Made by a program: the position numbers and the translations under genes. 64,000 bases of DNA, taken from Pollutimonas sp035515055 (GTDB taxonomy: Bacteria > Pseudomonadota > Gammaproteobacteria > Burkholderiales > Burkholderiaceae_B). Below, in pieces: positions 8,427-17,253 of this stretch. The notes under the pieces are model-generated. The model saw only the letters and a program-made list of their open reading frames with translations. It made no database searches and was not told the DNA's origin. The stretch's first letter is position 1, and each line of letters starts with the position of its first letter. The stretch covers positions 51,874-115,873 of the forward strand of contig DATJBV010000015.1 in NCBI GenBank assembly GCA_035515055.1. The letters are read 5' to 3'.

Positions 8427-9764
8427 ATGACACGCACATCCCACAAAGTCGTGATTGTCGGAGGCGGCGCCGGCGGGCTCGAATTGGCCGTCCGGCTGGG
8501 CCGGAAATTCGGACCCACGCACGTCTATCTGATCGATCAGGCCGTCGACCATATCTGGAAGCCATCGCTGCATGAGGTGGCTGCCGGCACATTGGACATC
8601 CACCGCGAAGGACTGTCGTACGCCATGTTGGCGCGCGATAACGGATTCACTTTTGTGCTGGGACGGGTTTCGCGCGTTGATCCGCAGGCGAAGATCGTGC
8701 GCCTGGACAATGTCGTCTTCGAAGGGCACGACATTTTCCCGCCGCGGGATTTGCTCTACGACACGCTGGTGCTGGCCGTAGGCAGCAAGTCCAACTTCTT
8801 CGGGACACCCGGCGCCAACGAATTCGCGATTGCACTGGACTCGACCGGGCAGGCGGAACGGTTCCGTCAATTGCTGCTGCGCGACCTTGTCATTGCCGAT
8901 CGGAGCAAGGGGGCGGGCGATCCCGCGGCAGGTACGCCTGCGGCAAGCGGCCCCTCGTACCCGCTGCGGATTGCCATAGTCGGCGGCGGCGCGACGGGTG
9001 TCGAATTGGCCGCCGAACTGCGGGAAGCGGCCCGCAATGTGACGGCCTATGGCCTGGACCACCTGGACCCCGGGCATGACGTGAAGATTGCCTTGCTGGA
9101 GGGAGCGCCGCGCATCTTGTCGGGCCTGCCCGAAAGCATGTCACGCGCGGCGACCAGCCTGCTGCTGGAGCGGGGAATCAACGTCAATACGTCGGTACGG
9201 ATCACCGAGGTCACGGCTGATGCGTTATACGACGATAAAGGCACACGCTACCCATACGACCTGTGCGTGTGGGCCGCCGGCATCCAGGCGCCGGAATTCC
9301 TTGCCGGCATGGGCTTGCCGGTCAATCGTATCAACCAGGTCGAGGTCAATGCCGGCCTGCGTACCGCCGATCCGGCCGTGTTCGCATTCGGCGACTGCGC
9401 CGAGGCGCCATGGGGCGGCAAGAGCATGTCCTTACCCGCACGCGCGCAAGTTGCCCACCAGCAGGCCGGCTTTCTCATCCCGACGCTCACGGAACGCATC
9501 ACCGGCCGCGATGTGCAGCCGCGCGCCTTCAAATACCGCGATTACGGCTCTCTTGTTTCTGTGGGACACAATACCGGCGTGGGCACCCTGATGGGCGTAC
9601 TTTCGGGGCGGCGCTGGTTCGTCGAAGGCTTGATCGCACGCTGGATGTACATGAGCCTGCATCTGCGGCATCACATGGCGGTGCTTGGCGTAGTTCAGAC
9701 GGCGCTAATGGCCGTTGGACGCCTGCTGCTCAAGCGCAGTGCGCCGCGCGTCAAGCTGCACTAG
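8427..9764 (+). CDS. ndh: Type II NADH dehydrogenase (NDH-2)
   Basis: This 445-residue flavoprotein transfers electrons from NADH to quinone without proton pumping. The FAD site VVIVGGGAGGLELAVRLGRK is at the N-terminus and the NADH site IAIVGGGATGVELAAELRE follows in the middle; the FAD-binding FAFGDCAE is in the third quarter. The C-terminal half carries FKYRDYGSLVSVGHNTGVG and an amphipathic helix region typical of membrane anchoring. The start at 8427 fits the Rossmann fold; an in-frame ATG at 8388 is possible and neither has a strong ribosome site. It ends overlapping the convergent DUF3008 gene by 4 bases. Confidence 0.92.
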   Translation: MTRTSHKVVIVGGGAGGLELAVRLGRKFGPTHVYLIDQAVDHIWKPSLHEVAAGTLDIHREGLSYAMLARDNGFTFVLGRVSRVDPQAKIVRLDNVVFEGHDIFPPRDLLYDTLVLAVGSKSNFFGTPGANEFAIALDSTGQAERFRQLLLRDLVIADRSKGAGDPAAGTPAASGPSYPLRIAIVGGGATGVELAAELREAARNVTAYGLDHLDPGHDVKIALLEGAPRILSGLPESMSRAATSLLLERGINVNTSVRITEVTADALYDDKGTRYPYDLCVWAAGIQAPEFLAGMGLPVNRINQVEVNAGLRTADPAVFAFGDCAEAPWGGKSMSLPARAQVAHQQAGFLIPTLTERITGRDVQPRAFKYRDYGSLVSVGHNTGVGTLMGVLSGRRWFVEGLIARWMYMSLHLRHHMAVLGVVQTALMAVGRLLLKRSAPRVKLH

Positions 9765-10021
9765 GCGTCCTTGTCCACGTCTTTGTCCACAGCCACGTCT
9801 TCGCCCGACGAGATATCGATAGGGCGATCAGGCTTCACCTCGGCGACCTTGTCGGGCTTGTCCTTCGTCGGGGTGGAGGCCATGTCGTGCAGTTCTTTTT
9901 TGCTCATGGACTGATACATGGACTTGGATGGCCCCTTCAGGTCGCCCACTTTCTTTTCTCCCTTCTTGGCGGCCAGGGCGACGCCCGCGGCCTGCTGCTG
10001 GGACTTGGACTTGGCCGGCAT
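9761..10021 (-). CDS. DUF3008 family small basic protein
   Basis: This 86-residue protein starts MPAKSKSQQQAAGVALAAKKG and contains MYQSMSKKELHDMAST, the hallmark of DUF3008. It is lysine-rich in the first half and acidic at the end, with no membrane segment. Function is unknown; members often lie near general stress genes, as here beside a YciE-type ferritin-like gene 39 bases upstream on the same strand. The stop overlaps that of ndh by 4 bases. Confidence 0.8.
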   Translation of the reverse strand: MPAKSKSQQQAAGVALAAKKGEKKVGDLKGPSKSMYQSMSKKELHDMASTPTKDKPDKVAEVKPDRPIDISSGEDVAVDKDVDKDA

Positions 10022-10060
10022 AGTTCACCTCTCTTCGGTCTGTCGGTACACCGGTCGCGG

Positions 10061-10570
10061 CTAATGCTTCGCTGTGGTGTCGGGCATTTCATCGCGTTCC
10101 AGGAACTCACGCGTGACGATCGGCAGCTGTTCCGCGAGCCAGGCCGCCATGGCTTCTTCCTGGGGCAGTATGATTTCGCATACGCGACGCGTTTCCAGGT
10201 CACCGACCGTTTCCGCCGCGGCAATCAGGGCGCGGTATGCGGCTATCTCCATATGCTCGAACGTATAGCTCGCCATGGCGGCCTTGACGACCTCGTCTGT
10301 AACGAACATGCCGCTTAGGCCTTGCGCGGTGGCGGTGGCCTTGGCCGCCATGTCCTTTATGCCCGATGTGTCGCCGCCCAGCCGTTCGATGCAGGTCTTT
10401 ACCAAGCGGGCCTGTTCACGTGTTTCCTCAAGGTGCGCTTGCAAGCGCGCCCGCAGCTGTGGGTAGTTCTCCAACCGCGAAGCAGTCGTATCCAGCATGG
10501 TTTCCGCCTGCATCTCCATGGCGTGGGCGTCACGCAGCCAGTCCAGTAAATTTTCGTTAGCGCTCGTCAT
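10061..10570 (-). CDS. YciE-type ferritin-like domain protein (DUF892)
   Basis: This 169-residue protein is a DUF892 four-helix bundle. It begins with LLDWLRDAHAMEMQAETMLDTTA and has later helices LQAHLEETREQARLVKTCIERLG, SYTFEHMEIAAYRALIAAAE and LPQEEAMAAWLAEQLP, giving the repeated E...E..H ferritin-like ligand pattern. Members are induced by osmotic and oxidative stress in enterobacteria; metal binding and any catalytic role here are inferred. It is upstream of and co-oriented with the DUF3008 gene, probably one transcript. Confidence 0.88.
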   Translation of the reverse strand: MTSANENLLDWLRDAHAMEMQAETMLDTTASRLENYPQLRARLQAHLEETREQARLVKTCIERLGGDTSGIKDMAAKATATAQGLSGMFVTDEVVKAAMASYTFEHMEIAAYRALIAAAETVGDLETRRVCEIILPQEEAMAAWLAEQLPIVTREFLERDEMPDTTAKH

Positions 10571-10625
10571 GTGCCACTCCTTTCAAGGTTGGGTGGGAAT
10601 AGAACAAGCGACTACAGCAATTTGC

Positions 10626-10652
10626 AGGCCCGCGGCGTTGCGCCGCGGGCCT
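10626..10652 (-). terminator. GC-rich hairpin after the DUF1993 gene
   Basis: Perfect 12-bp arms (AGGCCCGCGGCG) with a 3-base loop lie 9 bases past the stop of the DUF1993 gene on the minus strand. There is no run of T after it on either strand, so it may stabilise mRNA ends or need Rho rather than being a classical intrinsic terminator. Confidence 0.5.
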
Positions 10653-10660
10653 GGTGATGG

Positions 10661-11170
10661 TTAATACTGGCCCATGTAGTCGCGCTTGCCTACCTCGATG
10701 CCGTTGTGGCGCAGGATGGCATAAGCGGTGGTGACGTGAAAGAAGAACTGAGGCAGTCCATACGACAAAAGGTAGGCCTGGGCGTTGAACCGTTTTTCTT
10801 TCGGCGTGCCCGCCCGCGTGACGATGACACGGTCTTCGTTGCCGTCGATTTGGGCCGGGGTCATGCTGTCGATGAATGCTAGCGATTTGCCGATCAGGGC
10901 GTGTAAATCATCGAAACTTTGCTCGGCATCTTCGTACTTGGGAACATCGGCGCCCGCGAGGCGCGCCGATACGCCGCGTGCGAAGTCGGCCGCCACCTGG
11001 ACCTGCCGGATCAGGGGAAACATGTCGGGAAAGAGGCGCGCCTGAAGCAAGGCGGCCGGGTCGATCTTCTTGGCTTCGGCGTGCGCCTGCGCCTTGTCCA
11101 GGAACGCATCCATGCTTTGCAGCATCTGTTTGAAAACGGGCACCGAAGCGGCATAAAGGGAAATAGTCAT
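10661..11170 (-). CDS. DUF1993 family protein
   Basis: This 169-residue protein matches DUF1993: it opens MTISLYAASVPVFKQMLQSMDAFLDKA and contains LLQARLFPDMFPLIRQVQVAADFA and QAYLLSYGLPQFFFHVTTAYAILRHNGIEVGKRDYMG. The fold is predicted DinB-like helical; function is unknown. The start at 11170 gives the family N-terminus; the longer frame up to 11374 would overlap the divergent CinA promoter and gene. It is separated by 97 bases from the divergent CinA gene. Confidence 0.85.
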   Translation of the reverse strand: MTISLYAASVPVFKQMLQSMDAFLDKAQAHAEAKKIDPAALLQARLFPDMFPLIRQVQVAADFARGVSARLAGADVPKYEDAEQSFDDLHALIGKSLAFIDSMTPAQIDGNEDRVIVTRAGTPKEKRFNAQAYLLSYGLPQFFFHVTTAYAILRHNGIEVGKRDYMGQY

Positions 11171-11267
11171 GAGAATTCCTGAATGAGAAGTAAGACGATT
11201 ATAGGCAGCTTCGCGCGCGGGCACGCAGCTTGCCGTTTTACGCTTCCCGGGCAGGCATGGAGCAGCG

Positions 11268-11771
11268 ATGAAGACAGTCCAGGAAGTGGCCGATTTCATG
11301 CGGGAAAGATCGCTGATGCTGGTGACGGCGGAATCGTGCACGGCGGGCTTGATTGCCGCCACGCTGGCGGACATTCCGGGCGCCGGGAAACTACTTGACT
11401 GTGCCTTTGTCGTTTATTCGCCGCACGCCAAACAGGCCTGCCTGGCGGTAAAGCCTGAAACCCTGGAACGCTATAACCTGACGAGCGAAGAAGTGGCCCG
11501 CGAAATGGCGTTGGGCGCGCTGGACAGCAGCCGCGCCAACGTGGCCGTATCGAACACCGGCGTAACGGATAATACCGACCACAGGATACCCGCTGGCACA
11601 CAGTGCTTTGCGTGGGCATTCGACGGCGTTGCTCCCGGCACCGCCCCGGCCATATTCAGCGAGACCCGACGTTTTTCCGGCGACCGCGCCCAGATTCGGC
11701 AAGCCAGCGCCGACTACGCATTAAGTCGCATCCCGCACTACTTCGCGGTTTGCGCCGCCAGCGCCTTGTAA
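11268..11771 (+). CDS. pncC: Nicotinamide-nucleotide amidohydrolase (CinA C-terminal domain, PncC)
   Basis: This 167-residue protein is a stand-alone CinA amidohydrolase domain that deamidates nicotinamide mononucleotide in NAD recycling. Typical motifs are VTAESCTAGLIAATLADIPGAG, FVVYSPHAKQACLAV, SEEVAREMALGAL and AVSNTGVTDN. The N-terminal MoCF-like domain of full CinA is absent, as in Escherichia coli YgaD. A nadE gene lies 5 kb downstream but is not linked in an operon. Confidence 0.88.
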   Translation: MKTVQEVADFMRERSLMLVTAESCTAGLIAATLADIPGAGKLLDCAFVVYSPHAKQACLAVKPETLERYNLTSEEVAREMALGALDSSRANVAVSNTGVTDNTDHRIPAGTQCFAWAFDGVAPGTAPAIFSETRRFSGDRAQIRQASADYALSRIPHYFAVCAASAL

Positions 11772-11777
11772 AGGCCT

Positions 11778-12566
11778 TTAGCGCGTCACCAAGATGAAGA
11801 TGCCCTGGATCAGGTAGACCGCGCCTATCGCCATGACCAGGCGCTGAGTCCACCGGCGGAACTGGTGATCGCTCAGGCGTTCCAGCACGAGCTTGCCCAG
11901 GCTCGCGCCCACGATGGCCATGGCGACCGCAATACTTATCGCCCAAGTATCGGCCTGCGCCCCATTGCCCATGACATTGAAAAAATAAATCAGTTTGGCC
12001 AGATGGGAAAAGGTCTGGCAAGCGGCCTTGGTCGCCACGACGGCGCGCCTGTCCATCTCGCTGCGCACGAAAAAAACGTCGAGCAGAGGGCCCGACACCC
12101 CCGCAATGAATTGCATGCATGTGTTCAGGAAGCCGCAAACTTCAGCCCCGTAAGCGGTATTGGCCTGGGGCACCATGCGGGCCGGCAGCAACACCGCAAG
12201 AAACGGAATAATTCCCAATGAAATTAGTACAAGCGCGCGATCCGGTATGAAACCGACGAAAGAGAAGAGAGCGCCCGCGGCGAGCAGCCCAACGATATAA
12301 CGCGCGAAAATCCGGTAGTCGGCATGACGCCTCCACATAAGGGCGCGCCAACCGTTCGACGTCATTTGCGCCGTGCCGTGCAACACCATGGCCGTCGACA
12401 CCGGCAGCAAGGCCAGCAGCAGTCCCATCAACACCATGCCGCCGGCCATGCCGAATATGCCGGACAGGAAGGATGTAGCCAGGACGGACAAGGCCACGAA
12501 CGATAAAAAACCGATACCCAAGGAATAAGACCCGCAGTAAAAACAACAAGGCGCAATTATAGGCAT
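11778..12566 (-). CDS. TauE/SafE family membrane exporter
   Basis: This roughly 262-residue protein is strongly hydrophobic throughout, with about seven to eight membrane segments. The N-terminal repeat LSGIFGMAGGMVLMGLLLALLPVSTAMVLHGTAQMTSNGWRALMWRRH carries the duplicated family motif (GxxGG...G). Members export sulfite, sulfoacetate or related organosulfur anions; the substrate here is unknown. A GTG 18 bases further upstream (12584) is an alternative start; neither has a clear ribosome site. The gene converges on cinA. Confidence 0.82.
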   Translation of the reverse strand: MPIIAPCCFYCGSYSLGIGFLSFVALSVLATSFLSGIFGMAGGMVLMGLLLALLPVSTAMVLHGTAQMTSNGWRALMWRRHADYRIFARYIVGLLAAGALFSFVGFIPDRALVLISLGIIPFLAVLLPARMVPQANTAYGAEVCGFLNTCMQFIAGVSGPLLDVFFVRSEMDRRAVVATKAACQTFSHLAKLIYFFNVMGNGAQADTWAISIAVAMAIVGASLGKLVLERLSDHQFRRWTQRLVMAIGAVYLIQGIFILVTR

Positions 12567-12623
12567 GGATACTTGCGCTATCACAACTTGGCGCCGACGC
12601 GACTGCCATACAATCGCGCCACT

Positions 12624-13058
12624 ATGGGCATCTCTCTAGGTCACCGCAAGAAAGTCAACTGGCACGCGTTCGGCGTGCTGGCCAGCTTGATGCTGGCCCT
12701 GGTACTGCGCGCCGTCATTCCCATTGGCTATATGCCGCACACCGGCGCCCTTCGCGACGGCCGGATTCAAATCACATTCTGCACCACCGCGGGCAATGGC
12801 GCCGCCGTGCCCATGGTGCTGGCGGGCCTGTTCGCGGAAGACGACGAACATAGCGAGAACGCCTTATCGGGCACCGACTGCCCCTACGGAGTCCTGTCGC
12901 TCCTGGCCATAGGCCTTCCATCGGCGGCCCTTCCGCTACCACCACACGCCGGCGCTTCAACGCCCGCCGCGCATGCCTTCGACAACGCGGCCTTGCCGCC
13001 ATCGCCGGCCCGCGGACCGCCCATTGGTTCGCGCGCGCCCCCGTTTCTTCTGAGCTGA
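12624..13058 (+). CDS. DUF2946 family protein
   Basis: This 144-residue protein has one N-terminal membrane helix (FGVLASLMLALVLRAVIPIGYMP) and a proline- and alanine-rich tail ending RAPPFLLS, the shape of DUF2946. Two separated cysteines (FCTTAG and TDCPYG) and several histidines could bind copper. Family members characteristically precede TonB-dependent copper receptor genes, as here. Function is unknown; a role in periplasmic copper handling is inferred from context. The start at 12624 removes an unconvincing upstream extension. Confidence 0.75.
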   Translation: MGISLGHRKKVNWHAFGVLASLMLALVLRAVIPIGYMPHTGALRDGRIQITFCTTAGNGAAVPMVLAGLFAEDDEHSENALSGTDCPYGVLSLLAIGLPSAALPLPPHAGASTPAAHAFDNAALPPSPARGPPIGSRAPPFLLS

Positions 13059-13158
13059 TCGCAATCATTCGCGCGTGCCGCCCGCCGGCGCGCATAACTG
13101 CGCGACCCCGCCGCCGGCGCCGGGACGCGCATACATCGAGCTCGAGAAGAATCACCTC

Positions 13159-15162
13159 ATGAACAAGCACTCTGTCTTTTTCCGTTACTCCTGCCTTGCC
13201 GCCATCCTGGCATCCTCTTTTCCCACCTGGGCCCAAGTGGCCGGGCATAGCCATATCAAGACGCTGGACACCGTTGTTGTGACGGGCGTTGCGCCCGAAT
13301 CGCCGCTGACTTTCGTCACCGATCCGAAGAAACCGCGTCAACCCTTGCCGGCGAGCGATGCGACGGATTATTTAAAAACCATTCCGGGCTTTTCAGCGGT
13401 GCGCAATGGCGGCAGCAATGGCGACCCCGTATTGCGCGGCATGTTCGGCTCGCGCCTGGCCATCCTGACCAACGGAACCACCATGCTGGGCGCCTGCCCC
13501 TCCCGCATGGACTCTCCGAGCTCGTATATTTCACCAGAAACCTATGACCGCCTGACCGTGGTCAAAGGTCCCCAAAGCGTGTTGTGGGGACCCGGCGTGT
13601 CGGCCGGCCTCATCAAATTCGACCGCGATGCCCCTGGCTTTACCGAGCCCGGCATCCTGTTCGATGGGAACGTGACCGGCGGCTCGTGGGGCCGCAACGA
13701 CCAGAACGCCGACGTTGCCGTCGGCAACGACAAGATCTACACACGGATCACGGCTAATCGCTCGCATTCGCAGGATTATGAAGATGGCGATGGCAACATC
13801 GTGCCCTCGCGCTGGGACAAATGGAATACCGACGTGGCCATCGGCTTGACGCCAGATGCCGACACGCTGATTGAATTGAGCGCGGGAATGGGGGATGGCG
13901 AGGCGCGCTACGCCGGCCGCGGCATGGACGGCAGCCAGTTCAAGCGCGAGAGCCTGGGCTTGCGCTTCGAGAAAGACAACATGGGCCGCCTCTTTAAGAA
14001 AATCGAGGCCCAGGTTTATTACAACCGCGCTGACCACATCATGGACAATTACAGCCTGCGTCCGGCGCCAAAAATGCGCATGGCGTCGAATGTTGTCCGC
14101 GATACGTGGGGCGGACGGCTGGCCGGCACGCTGGAATTAAGCGATACGCTCAGTCTCGTCACCGGCATGGATCACCAGGCGAACCAGCATAGCAAACCAT
14201 TGAAGGGCGGCTTTCCAATACCGCCGCGATTCAAAGATGCGGAATTCAGCAACACCGGCCTGTTCGGCGAATTGACCTGGCGCGCCAGCCAGGCGGATCG
14301 CGTCATAGGCGGAGCCCGCATCGATCGCGCCGGCGCGAAGGACTTCAGGACAGCCGCAACCAGCCCGACGGGAGGCACGCAACGCGACGATACGCTGCCC
14401 AGCGGCTTCCTGCGGTATGAGCGTGACCTGCAAAGTGTCCCGGCAACTGTGTATGCGGGCATCGGCCACGTGCAACGCTTCCCCGACTACTGGGAACTGT
14501 TTTCGCCGGCGCGGGGACCTGTCGGCTACGCCAACGCCTTCCAGGGCGTCAAACCGGAGAAAACCACGCAGCTGGACTTCGGCGCTCAATATAAAACCGA
14601 TAATCTGGACGCCTGGTTCGCCGGCTACGCGGGCTATGTGAAGGACTACATTTTGTTCGACTACGGTACTGGCTCATCGCAAGCCCGTAACATCAACGCC
14701 CGTATCTTGGGGGGCGAGCTGGGCGCGTCATACAACGTGGCGGCGAACTGGACGGTCGGCGGCTCGCTGGCCTATGCCTGGGGGGAAAACCGCGGCGATG
14801 GTTCGGCCATGCCGCAGATTCCGCCGCTGGAGGCGCGTTTGAATGCGGGCTACGCCAGCGGCAACTGGACCGCCGGCGCGTTGTGGCGCCTGGTCGCCGC
14901 ACAAAACCGCTATACCTTGAACCAAGGCAACGTGACAAGCAAGGATTTCGGTTCGACCGCCGGCTTCGGCGTGCTGTCGCTCAACGGCGGCTATGCCGTC
15001 AACAAGCGCGTTCAGTTGACCTTTGGCGTGGATAACGTGCTGAACAAGACGTATAACGAGCACTTGAATCTGGCGGGCAATGGGGCATTCGGCTATTCCG
15101 CCAACACCGCCATCAACGAGCCGGGCCGCACGGTTTGGGCGAGGGTAAGCATGAAATATTAA
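13159..15162 (+). CDS. TonB-dependent copper receptor (OprC/NosA type)
   Basis: This 667-residue outer-membrane protein has a signal peptide (ILASSFPTWAQ), a TonB box LDTVVVTG near residues 36-43, a plug domain and a 22-strand barrel ending in aromatic Tyr (WARVSMKY). The plug carries GACPSRMD with Cys113 and Met117 in the CxxxM spacing that binds copper in Pseudomonas OprC. The family imports copper, for example for nitrous oxide reductase or oxidases. It follows the DUF2946 gene by 100 bases and precedes a peroxidase gene under FNR control. Metal specificity is inferred from the CxxxM site. Confidence 0.9.
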   Translation: MNKHSVFFRYSCLAAILASSFPTWAQVAGHSHIKTLDTVVVTGVAPESPLTFVTDPKKPRQPLPASDATDYLKTIPGFSAVRNGGSNGDPVLRGMFGSRLAILTNGTTMLGACPSRMDSPSSYISPETYDRLTVVKGPQSVLWGPGVSAGLIKFDRDAPGFTEPGILFDGNVTGGSWGRNDQNADVAVGNDKIYTRITANRSHSQDYEDGDGNIVPSRWDKWNTDVAIGLTPDADTLIELSAGMGDGEARYAGRGMDGSQFKRESLGLRFEKDNMGRLFKKIEAQVYYNRADHIMDNYSLRPAPKMRMASNVVRDTWGGRLAGTLELSDTLSLVTGMDHQANQHSKPLKGGFPIPPRFKDAEFSNTGLFGELTWRASQADRVIGGARIDRAGAKDFRTAATSPTGGTQRDDTLPSGFLRYERDLQSVPATVYAGIGHVQRFPDYWELFSPARGPVGYANAFQGVKPEKTTQLDFGAQYKTDNLDAWFAGYAGYVKDYILFDYGTGSSQARNINARILGGELGASYNVAANWTVGGSLAYAWGENRGDGSAMPQIPPLEARLNAGYASGNWTAGALWRLVAAQNRYTLNQGNVTSKDFGSTAGFGVLSLNGGYAVNKRVQLTFGVDNVLNKTYNEHLNLAGNGAFGYSANTAINEPGRTVWARVSMKY

Positions 15163-15175
15163 GTTCCGTGCGGTC

Positions 15176-15189
15176 TTGATACAAATCAA
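15176..15189. promoter_or_regulatory. Perfect FNR/Anr box before cytochrome c peroxidase
   Basis: TTGATACAAATCAA is an exact TTGAT-N4-ATCAA palindrome. CATATA/TATAAG at 15213-15220 is suitably placed for a -10 element, which puts the box near -41.5 to -44.5, a class II activator position. The peroxidase start codon is at 15249. FNR control of cytochrome c peroxidase is known in other proteobacteria. Confidence 0.85.
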
Positions 15190-15248
15190 ATCCCCGTCCC
15201 TATAACCATGATCATATAAGGGTTATTACCAACAGACGGGGATACATC

Positions 15249-16301
15249 ATGTCCAAACACATTACCGCGGCCCTCTTTGCCGCGGCCGCATTCAGCATGG
15301 GGGCGTCCGCCGGCGCCGCCGACGCCTCTTCATCCGAACTACGGGAAACCGCGCGCAAGCTCTTCCAGCCAATTCCTGAAGCACACGTCGTGATCCGTGA
15401 CCGCAAGGTGTCCGGCGAACAAATGGAGCTGGGCAAATGGCTGTTCTTCGAACCCAGGCTTTCCACGAGCAACATCATCAGTTGCAATACGTGCCACAGC
15501 ATAGGGACGGGCGGCGCCGACAACATCCAGACGTCGATCGGCCACGGCTGGCAGCACGGTCCGCGCAATTCGCCGACCGTCTTCAACGCGGTATTCAACG
15601 CCGCCCAGTTCTGGGATGGCCGCGCCGCCGACTTGAAAGAACAGGCCAAGGGTCCCGTGCAGGCCGGCGTCGAAATGAACGCCACGCCCAAGCACGTGGA
15701 AGACACACTGCGCAGCATTCCCGAGTATGTGGAATTCTTCGGCCGCGCCTTTCCAGGCGAGAAGCAGCCGGTGACGTTCGACAATATGGCCAAGGCGATC
15801 GAAGCTTTCGAAACCACCCTGGTCACACCGGATTCGCGTTTCGACCAATTCCTGGCCGGCAAGGACAGCCTGGGCGGGACTGAACTCAAAGGCCTAGGAC
15901 TATTCGTGGATAAAGGCTGCGTATCGTGCCATTCGGGCATCAACGTGGGCGGCCAGGGTTACTTTCCGTTCGGCGTCATGAAGAAGCCCGGCGCGGAAAT
16001 ACTGCCGGTCGCCGACAAGGGGCGCTTCACCGTAACCAACACGGCCTCCGATGAATATGTGTTCCGTGCCGGCCCGCTGCGCAATATTGCGCTGACCGCG
16101 CCCTACTTCCACAGCGGCGAAGTATGGGATCTGGAGCAGGCGGTAGCCATCATGGGTTCGAGCCAGCTTGGCCATGAACTGAATGGCGGCGAAGTCAAGG
16201 CCATTACCGCCTTCCTGCGCACCTTGACCGGCAGGCAGCCCAAGGTGGAATACCCCATCCTGCCGCCCAGCACCGCGGCAACGCCGAAACCGCAAATGTA
16301 A
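15249..16301 (+). CDS. Di-haem cytochrome c peroxidase
   Basis: This 350-residue periplasmic enzyme reduces hydrogen peroxide to water with electrons from cytochrome c. It has a signal peptide (AAFSMGASAGAADA) and two haem c sites, CNTCH at residues 79-83 (peroxidatic haem) and CVSCH at 224-228 (electron-transfer haem). NSPTVFNAVFNAAQFWDGRA and APYFHSGEVWDLEQAV are conserved family segments. The upstream perfect FNR box predicts induction when oxygen falls. It is convergent with nadE. Confidence 0.94.
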   Translation: MSKHITAALFAAAAFSMGASAGAADASSSELRETARKLFQPIPEAHVVIRDRKVSGEQMELGKWLFFEPRLSTSNIISCNTCHSIGTGGADNIQTSIGHGWQHGPRNSPTVFNAVFNAAQFWDGRAADLKEQAKGPVQAGVEMNATPKHVEDTLRSIPEYVEFFGRAFPGEKQPVTFDNMAKAIEAFETTLVTPDSRFDQFLAGKDSLGGTELKGLGLFVDKGCVSCHSGINVGGQGYFPFGVMKKPGAEILPVADKGRFTVTNTASDEYVFRAGPLRNIALTAPYFHSGEVWDLEQAVAIMGSSQLGHELNGGEVKAITAFLRTLTGRQPKVEYPILPPSTAATPKPQM

Positions 16302-17159
16302 TCAAACGGCGCCGGGCTGTTGCCAGCCTTGGGGTGTGACGGGCAATGCCCGCTTATGCGCCGAGGCGCGCCAGGTCCGGAGAATGATGTCGTAGGCCTC
16401 CCGGCTTACGTCCTTGCCTTCCAGGAAGTCGTCGATTTCGGCATAGCTGACCCCAAACGCCTCTTCATCGGGCTTTTGGGGTTTCAGCGTTTCCAGGTCG
16501 GCGGTGGGAACCTTGAACACCAGCGCGTCGGGGGCGCCCATTGCCTGTGCCAGAAGGCGCACCCGGCGCTTGGTCAGGCCGGTAAGTGGGGTGACATCGG
16601 CCGCGCCATCGCCGAACTTGGTGTAGAACCCCATCAAGGCTTCGGCCGCCTGGTCTGTACCAACCACCAGGCCATGATGCGCGCCCGCCACCGCGTATTG
16701 CGCAATCATGCGTTCGCGCGCCTTGATATTACCGAGCAGGAAGTCCTGGTGCGCTTCGTCCCGGAACGCCACATTGCCCGCCAACACGGATGCCAGCATG
16801 GCATCGGCGGCCGGCTTGATATTGACTGTAACAATCCTGTCGGGCTGCATGACGTCGAGGCTGGCTTTCGCTTCGTGCTCGTCGTGTTGCTGCCCGTAGG
16901 GCAGCCGCATGGCCACGAACGTGGTGTCGTGGCCGCGACTTCGGGCCGCCTCGACGGCGCGCTGGCACAAGCAGCCGCCCACCAGCGAATCCACTCCGCC
17001 GCTTATGCCCAACACCAGCGCACGCAGCCCATTGGCGATCATGTAGTCGGCCAGGAAGCCGACTCGCAGCTGGATGCTTTGCTTTACATCGAAGACACTG
17101 TCCACGCAAAGTTCGCTGGCTATTTGGCGCTGGAGTGCGCGTTCCTGGTCATTTAACAC
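16302..17159 (-). CDS. nadE: Ammonia-dependent NAD synthetase
   Basis: This 285-residue protein amidates deamido-NAD to NAD. The PP-loop LGISGGVDSLVGG is near residue 50, followed by FVAMRLPYGQQHDE, a VVGTDQAAEALMGFYTKFGDGAADVTPLTGL segment that includes the deamido-NAD and magnesium contacts, and KRRVRLLAQAMGAP. There is no glutaminase domain, so it uses free ammonia as in Escherichia coli NadE. It is divergent from the MFS gene at 17254. Confidence 0.93.
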   Translation of the reverse strand: MLNDQERALQRQIASELCVDSVFDVKQSIQLRVGFLADYMIANGLRALVLGISGGVDSLVGGCLCQRAVEAARSRGHDTTFVAMRLPYGQQHDEHEAKASLDVMQPDRIVTVNIKPAADAMLASVLAGNVAFRDEAHQDFLLGNIKARERMIAQYAVAGAHHGLVVGTDQAAEALMGFYTKFGDGAADVTPLTGLTKRRVRLLAQAMGAPDALVFKVPTADLETLKPQKPDEEAFGVSYAEIDDFLEGKDVSREAYDIILRTWRASAHKRALPVTPQGWQQPGAV

Positions 17160-17253
17160 GGCTAGTCCTTTCAGGGTGACGATACGTTAAGGTTTATGAT
17201 ACGCCAGGCCGCTGTGCCAGTTGAACGGGCACTCGCAATTTTGCAGGATTTTT

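Noticed and set aside
16320..17156. 278-residue plus-strand frame
   Set aside because: It lies entirely antisense to nadE, whose PP-loop and family motifs are unambiguous.
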